Positions 61,199 to 64,000 of a stretch of DNA of 64,000 nt are shown here, piece by piece; within the stretch, counting starts at the first letter, position 1; each line of letters starts with the position of its first letter. The translations under genes were made by a program, and so were the position numbers. Origin of the DNA: an uncultured Clostridia bacterium (lineage in GTDB: Bacteria; Bacillota; Clostridia; Christensenellales; Aristaeellaceae); assembly GCA_937894675.1 (NCBI GenBank), contig CALCQO010000024.1:62001-126000 (forward strand). Direction: 5' to 3'. The notes below the pieces were generated by a model. The model ran no database searches. It was not told the DNA's origin and saw nothing but the letters and a program-made list of their open reading frames with translations.

Positions 61199-62212
61199 TT
61201 ACTCCCCCTTCATCTCCACCGCGCTCTTCTGGTGCTTTAGAATGTCCATGCATAATGTGACGGATTCGCCGATGGCTTTCTCCATGTCCTCCCGGGGCAG
61301 GCCCAGAGGCTCGCAGCCCGCGGCGGGGTCGATGTAGGCGTTGCGCGTCATCAGTTCCCCCAGCACATCATAGTCCAGCCCTGTCTCCAGCCCCCTCCGC
61401 TTCAGGCGGGCTTTGCGGGCTTTGGCGCCCAGGGTAAACAGCCCCTTGGAAATGGTGACGACCCGGCGCTTGGGATATCCCATGTACTTGTGGAAGATGC
61501 CCAGCATCTCCTGCCAGGTCATGTTGACGCAGCCCAGGGGCCAGGCTTTGGCGCTCCTGGATCTATGCAGCGCCTCCGCCATGGCGTGGCCTACCTGGCG
61601 GGTGGTCACCATGGCGCTGCCCCCCGCTGGGTAGAAGGTGGCAAAGGGCATGGCGCGGATGATGTCCACCAGGAACATCCACACGGGCTTGCGCCCCGGC
61701 TGGGCGCCGAACACATAGGGAATCTGCAGGATGGCCACATGAAAATCCGTGTCGGCGAAGGAAAAGGCCATCTCTTCCTGGTCCAGGCGGCTTTGGATGT
61801 AGGGGTGCCTGCGCCCCAGTTCCATATCCGGCCATTGTTTGGCGAAGTGGCTGAAGTAGGAGCCGCAGATGACGGTGTGCTTTACCCCCTGCTCCTTGGC
61901 GATGCGCAGCAGGCGCCTGAGGGGGGTGATGTTGTATTTTTCGAACATATTGTAGATGGGGGGCGGCCCTTCCAGGCGCTCGTCCACCCCGGCGGCGAAT
62001 ACCAGCCCCTCGCAGCCCTTCAGGTGCCCGGCCAACTCCTTGTCGGGCATGTGCATGTAGTTGCCAAAGACAATGTCTATCTCCGGCGGCAGCACGGCGC
62101 CCTGGGGCACCGGGGGCAATGCCAGGGCTTTCACCTTGTCTCCCCTGGCGATCATGGCCTTGGCGCCCTCGCTGCCCAGCAGCCCCGTGCCGCCGATGAG
62201 TAATACCTGCAT
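61199..62212 (-). CDS. NAD-dependent epimerase/reductase family protein (atypical SDR)
   Basis: A 337-residue extended short-chain dehydrogenase fold. The N-terminus MQVLLIGGTGLLG is the dinucleotide motif (GGTGLLG 7-13). VICGSYFSHF holds the usual serine strand, but the catalytic YxxxK is replaced by YIQSR, so it may be a binding or isomerase-like member rather than a reductase. The substrate is unknown. The ATG at 62212 with GGGAGGA upstream is preferred to a start 27 codons earlier. TGG-TATATT upstream is an extended -10. Confidence 0.78.
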   Translation of the reverse strand: MQVLLIGGTGLLGSEGAKAMIARGDKVKALALPPVPQGAVLPPEIDIVFGNYMHMPDKELAGHLKGCEGLVFAAGVDERLEGPPPIYNMFEKYNITPLRRLLRIAKEQGVKHTVICGSYFSHFAKQWPDMELGRRHPYIQSRLDQEEMAFSFADTDFHVAILQIPYVFGAQPGRKPVWMFLVDIIRAMPFATFYPAGGSAMVTTRQVGHAMAEALHRSRSAKAWPLGCVNMTWQEMLGIFHKYMGYPKRRVVTISKGLFTLGAKARKARLKRRGLETGLDYDVLGELMTRNAYIDPAAGCEPLGLPREDMEKAIGESVTLCMDILKHQKSAVEMKGE

Positions 62213-62314
62213 GGTAGAAAAGTCCTCCCTTGTTGATACAACAATATACCACGGGAAACCGCCCTGTGACGATTGGCAAAGCCATAGGCGCAATTATATT
62301 GAAGATTCAAACAA

Positions 62315-62338
62315 AAAAGGCTGCCTAAGCAGCCTTTT
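62315..62338 (-). terminator. Terminator of the peroxiredoxin gene
   Basis: Arms AAAAGGCTGC and GCAGCCTTTT with a 4-base loop. On the minus strand it is followed by TTTTTTGT. Confidence 0.88.
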
Positions 62339-62352
62339 GAAAAGTGGAGGAA

Positions 62353-63039
62353 TTACTTTTCCTTCTTAAAGCACAGGAACCAGTCCAGGCAGTACTTGTC
62401 CTCGTCCTTGCTCTCCATGCGTTCCTTGGCGGCGCCGCAGGAGCCGGGGGAGGGCATGATGACATCCTCGCCGGGCCGCCAGTCGGCGGGGGTGGCGATT
62501 TTTTCGGCATCCGCCTTCTGCAGGGCAATCACGATGCGCTTGATTTCGTCAAAGTTGCGCCCGGTGGAAGCGGGGTAGTACAGGATGGTGCGGATAACGC
62601 CCTCGGGGTCAATCACAAACACGGCGCGCACAGCGGCGGTTTTGTTGCCCGTGCCCGGGTGCACCATGCCGTACTTGCTGGAAACGCTCATGCTCAAGTC
62701 CTCAATCAGGGGGAACTTGACTTCCATGTTCTTGTAGCCCTTCCACTCCAATTCCTGGATGCGGCGCAGCCAGGCGATATGCGCGTGGATGGAGTCGATG
62801 GACAGACCCACCAGCTGGGTGTTCATGGCCTCAAACTCATCGGCCATGGAGGCGAAAGTCATAAACTCGGTGGTGCAAACGGGGGTAAAGTCCGCCGGGT
62901 GGGAGAACAGAATCACCCACTTGCCCTTAAAATCCTGCGGGAAGTTGATGGGGCCCTGGGTGGTGTTGGCGTGAAACTCCGGCGCCTTGTCTCCAATCAG
63001 CGGCAGGCGGTTTTCAACAGTGTTGACGGTATTTTCCAT
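62353..63039 (-). CDS. Peroxiredoxin, Prx6/1-Cys-like
   Basis: A 228-residue thiol peroxidase that reduces peroxides. The peroxidatic cysteine is Cys55 in HPADFTPVCTTE. The length and the C-terminal arm (RNFDEIKRIVIALQ, TPADWRPGEDVIMP) are of the Prx6 group. Three further cysteines near the C-terminus (SPGSCGAAK, DKYCLDWFLCF) could act as resolving residues. It is monocistronic with AGGAGG, and a PerR-like box lies about 50 bp before the start. Confidence 0.93.
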   Translation of the reverse strand: MENTVNTVENRLPLIGDKAPEFHANTTQGPINFPQDFKGKWVILFSHPADFTPVCTTEFMTFASMADEFEAMNTQLVGLSIDSIHAHIAWLRRIQELEWKGYKNMEVKFPLIEDLSMSVSSKYGMVHPGTGNKTAAVRAVFVIDPEGVIRTILYYPASTGRNFDEIKRIVIALQKADAEKIATPADWRPGEDVIMPSPGSCGAAKERMESKDEDKYCLDWFLCFKKEK

Positions 63040-63086
63040 AGTAATTCCTCCTCAATAAGTAGTCATGGGTAAAAGAACAACTCTCT

Positions 63087-63101
63087 TTAGAATCATTCTA
63101 C
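63087..63101 (-). promoter_or_regulatory. PerR/Fur-type box upstream of the peroxiredoxin gene
   Basis: TTAGAATCATTCTAC matches the PerR consensus TTATAATNATTATAA at 11 of 14 defined positions, with a perfect TAGAAT-C-ATTCTA core. On the minus strand TAGAAT would also serve as the -10, so binding would block the promoter. Confidence 0.65.
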
Positions 63102-63109
63102 CCAAGAAT

Positions 63110-63411
63110 CCGGAAGGTAAACAAAAGAAAAATCCATTGAAATACACTATGCAAAAAGACAGATCAGCAAGCTCTTTTTCTACCAATCGCAGTAATCATA
63201 TGGATGCCCTCATGGGCAGCGCCATATCGTGAAAAGAGCCGCCGCATATTCCCATATGTGAAAAAGAGAATATTGAAAGCCAGACAGGGATTGAGAAAAT
63301 CGCTTGTCGGTAAGAGGAACACTAAATACGACCGATAACGCGTATTTGTGCGCGGCGGAATTTTCGCTACTGAGGAAGATAGCGTTTTTCTGAGCTCTTG
63401 AAATGAAAAAA
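63110..63411. other. Intergenic region without recognised genes
   Basis: About 300 bp, AT-richer than the neighbourhood, between the peroxiredoxin promoter and the terminator at 63412. A short minus-strand frame is present but overlaps the terminator and has no ribosome site. Nothing else was recognised. Confidence 0.5.
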
Positions 63412-63439
63412 CGAGGGACGCGTTTTCACGCATCCCTCG
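63412..63439 (-). terminator. Terminator of the right-edge gene
   Basis: Arms CGAGGGACGCG and CGCATCCCTCG with one wobble on the minus strand, followed there by TTTTTT, about 15 bp after the stop. Confidence 0.85.
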
Positions 63440-63455
63440 CCGTAGAACCAATATC

Positions 63456-64000
63456 TTATGAAAGCTCCGCCTCCAGGCGCACGGCTTTGCCGATGAACAC
63501 GGCGTCGCTCAGGTTGATGATATCGCTTTCAAACTGCTGGTCGTAGGTTTGCAGCATCACCTGGAATCGGGGCATGTCCTTGATCATGCGCAGGATTTTG
63601 CCGTGCTTGGTGTCCAGCAGCATCAGCGCGCCGTCCTGGGACATGGTCTGGGGCACGATGAGCACAATGTCCCCCTTGTGCACCCGGAAGCCCCGCAGGG
63701 CGTTGTCGGGGGCCATGTAATAAAAAACCTTGTCGGCTGGGGCGCCTTCAATCTTTCCCTTTTCCACGGGCAGCAGCCGGTGGCCCACTTCCTTCATGGC
63801 GGCGTTGTATACCGGCACCCTGCGCAGAACGGAGCTGAGGGCGTCCAGCCAGATGGAGCCGTCCACCTTGTCGTTGTCGCCGCCCGTTTCTTCCTTGGGG
63901 GAGGCTTTGGCGGGGGCGCGGCGCTGGATGTCGGGCACGGCGGACTGCAAATCCACCGTGGCAGCGATATCGTCCAGGGAAAAGGCGGCTTCGGTTTCCT
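63456..64000 (-). CDS. S24/LexA-peptidase-like domain protein (truncated by window edge)
   Basis: The frame is open to the edge: about 181 codons are visible, ending AVRLEAELS. The part FYYMAPDNALRGFRVHKGDIVLIVPQ, cited by its core GFRVHKGDIVLIVPQ, resembles the S24 fold of LexA/CI-type proteins. At the usual serine site it has DNALRG instead of D-S-M, so self-cleavage is unlikely. GALMLLDTKHGKILRMI follows as the expected strands. A charged linker (AKASPKEETGGDNDK) separates it from an N-terminal part outside the window, possibly a DNA-binding domain. Function unassigned. Confidence 0.5.
   Translation of the reverse strand, partial: ETEAAFSLDDIAATVDLQSAVPDIQRRAPAKASPKEETGGDNDKVDGSIWLDALSSVLRRVPVYNAAMKEVGHRLLPVEKGKIEGAPADKVFYYMAPDNALRGFRVHKGDIVLIVPQTMSQDGALMLLDTKHGKILRMIKDMPRFQVMLQTYDQQFESDIINLSDAVFIGKAVRLEAELS

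Noticed and set aside
63164..63451. Minus-strand 95-codon frame
   Set aside because: It overlaps an intrinsic terminator, lacks a ribosome site and has no protein-like pattern.

Overview
This is a 64 kb stretch of a GC-rich (roughly 60 percent), tightly packed bacterial chromosome with 61 protein-coding genes or gene remnants. No rRNA, tRNA, prophage, insertion sequence or CRISPR array was seen. The gene set suggests a Clostridia-type Firmicute, probably a fermentative gut or environmental anaerobe: LL-diaminopimelate aminotransferase, a Bacillus-type frlBONMD fructosamine operon, AGGAGG-type ribosome sites, sigma-A promoters with extended -10 elements, a Firmicutes-type LexA box and a PerR-like box. 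The secreted solute-binding proteins have signal peptides without a lipobox cysteine. Christensenellales or Oscillospirales would fit, but that is only an inference.

Layout. 1-4.9 kb: the end of lysA, then a tightly overlapping operon of secreted and membrane proteins (NAGPA-type phosphodiester glycosidase, Lgt-like protein, leucine-rich-repeat protein, pyrE, M50-like metalloprotease). 5-11 kb (minus): DMP19 protein and the argS-dapF-dapL-purA operon, which with lysA covers the last lysine/peptidoglycan steps. 11-13.6 kb: family-4 glycosidase plus exported PIG-L deacetylase. 13.7-19 kb: livJHMGF amino-acid importer. 19.3-20.6 kb: AAA/DUF4143 ATPase in an AT-richer patch. 20.8-26.7 kb (minus): oppBCDFA, with oppB interrupted by an in-frame amber codon. 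27-32.6 kb: a small gene under a LexA-type box, a broken propeller-like gene, an exact 23-bp tandem array, an RNA methyltransferase, a coiled-coil protein and an F420-ligase-like protein. 33-38 kb: tandem GNAT, duplicated FMN-binding-type secreted protein, trkAH potassium uptake. 38-48.6 kb: DUF4342, M20 amidohydrolase, TRIC-type channel, large repeat-rich secreted protein, HAD-queH-GNAT operon, DUF2804, and a compact AmmeMemoRadiSam cassette (fused amrB-amrA plus amrS). 48.7-54.5 kb (minus): frlBONMD-frlR for glycated amino acids, without its own ATPase. 54.6-56.6 kb: MocR regulator divergent from an ECF-transporter S component, suggesting vitamin B6 uptake. 56.8-59.3 kb: ECF sigma factor, anti-sigma-like membrane protein and a secreted protein. 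59.4-64 kb (minus): 21-residue-repeat membrane protein, DUF523, deoD, a reductase, peroxiredoxin behind a PerR-like box, and a truncated S24-like protein.

The most unusual non-coding signals are two repeat families placed just after stop codons. Family B is a 121-bp structured element in two copies, each 3 nt after a stop codon, with a compensatory base-pair change in its main stem. Family A is a three-hairpin element in five copies, always oriented with the gene it follows. Both look like mRNA 3-prime-end structures. Other points worth checking are the 23-bp array, the oppB amber codon, the LexA box and the PerR-like box.
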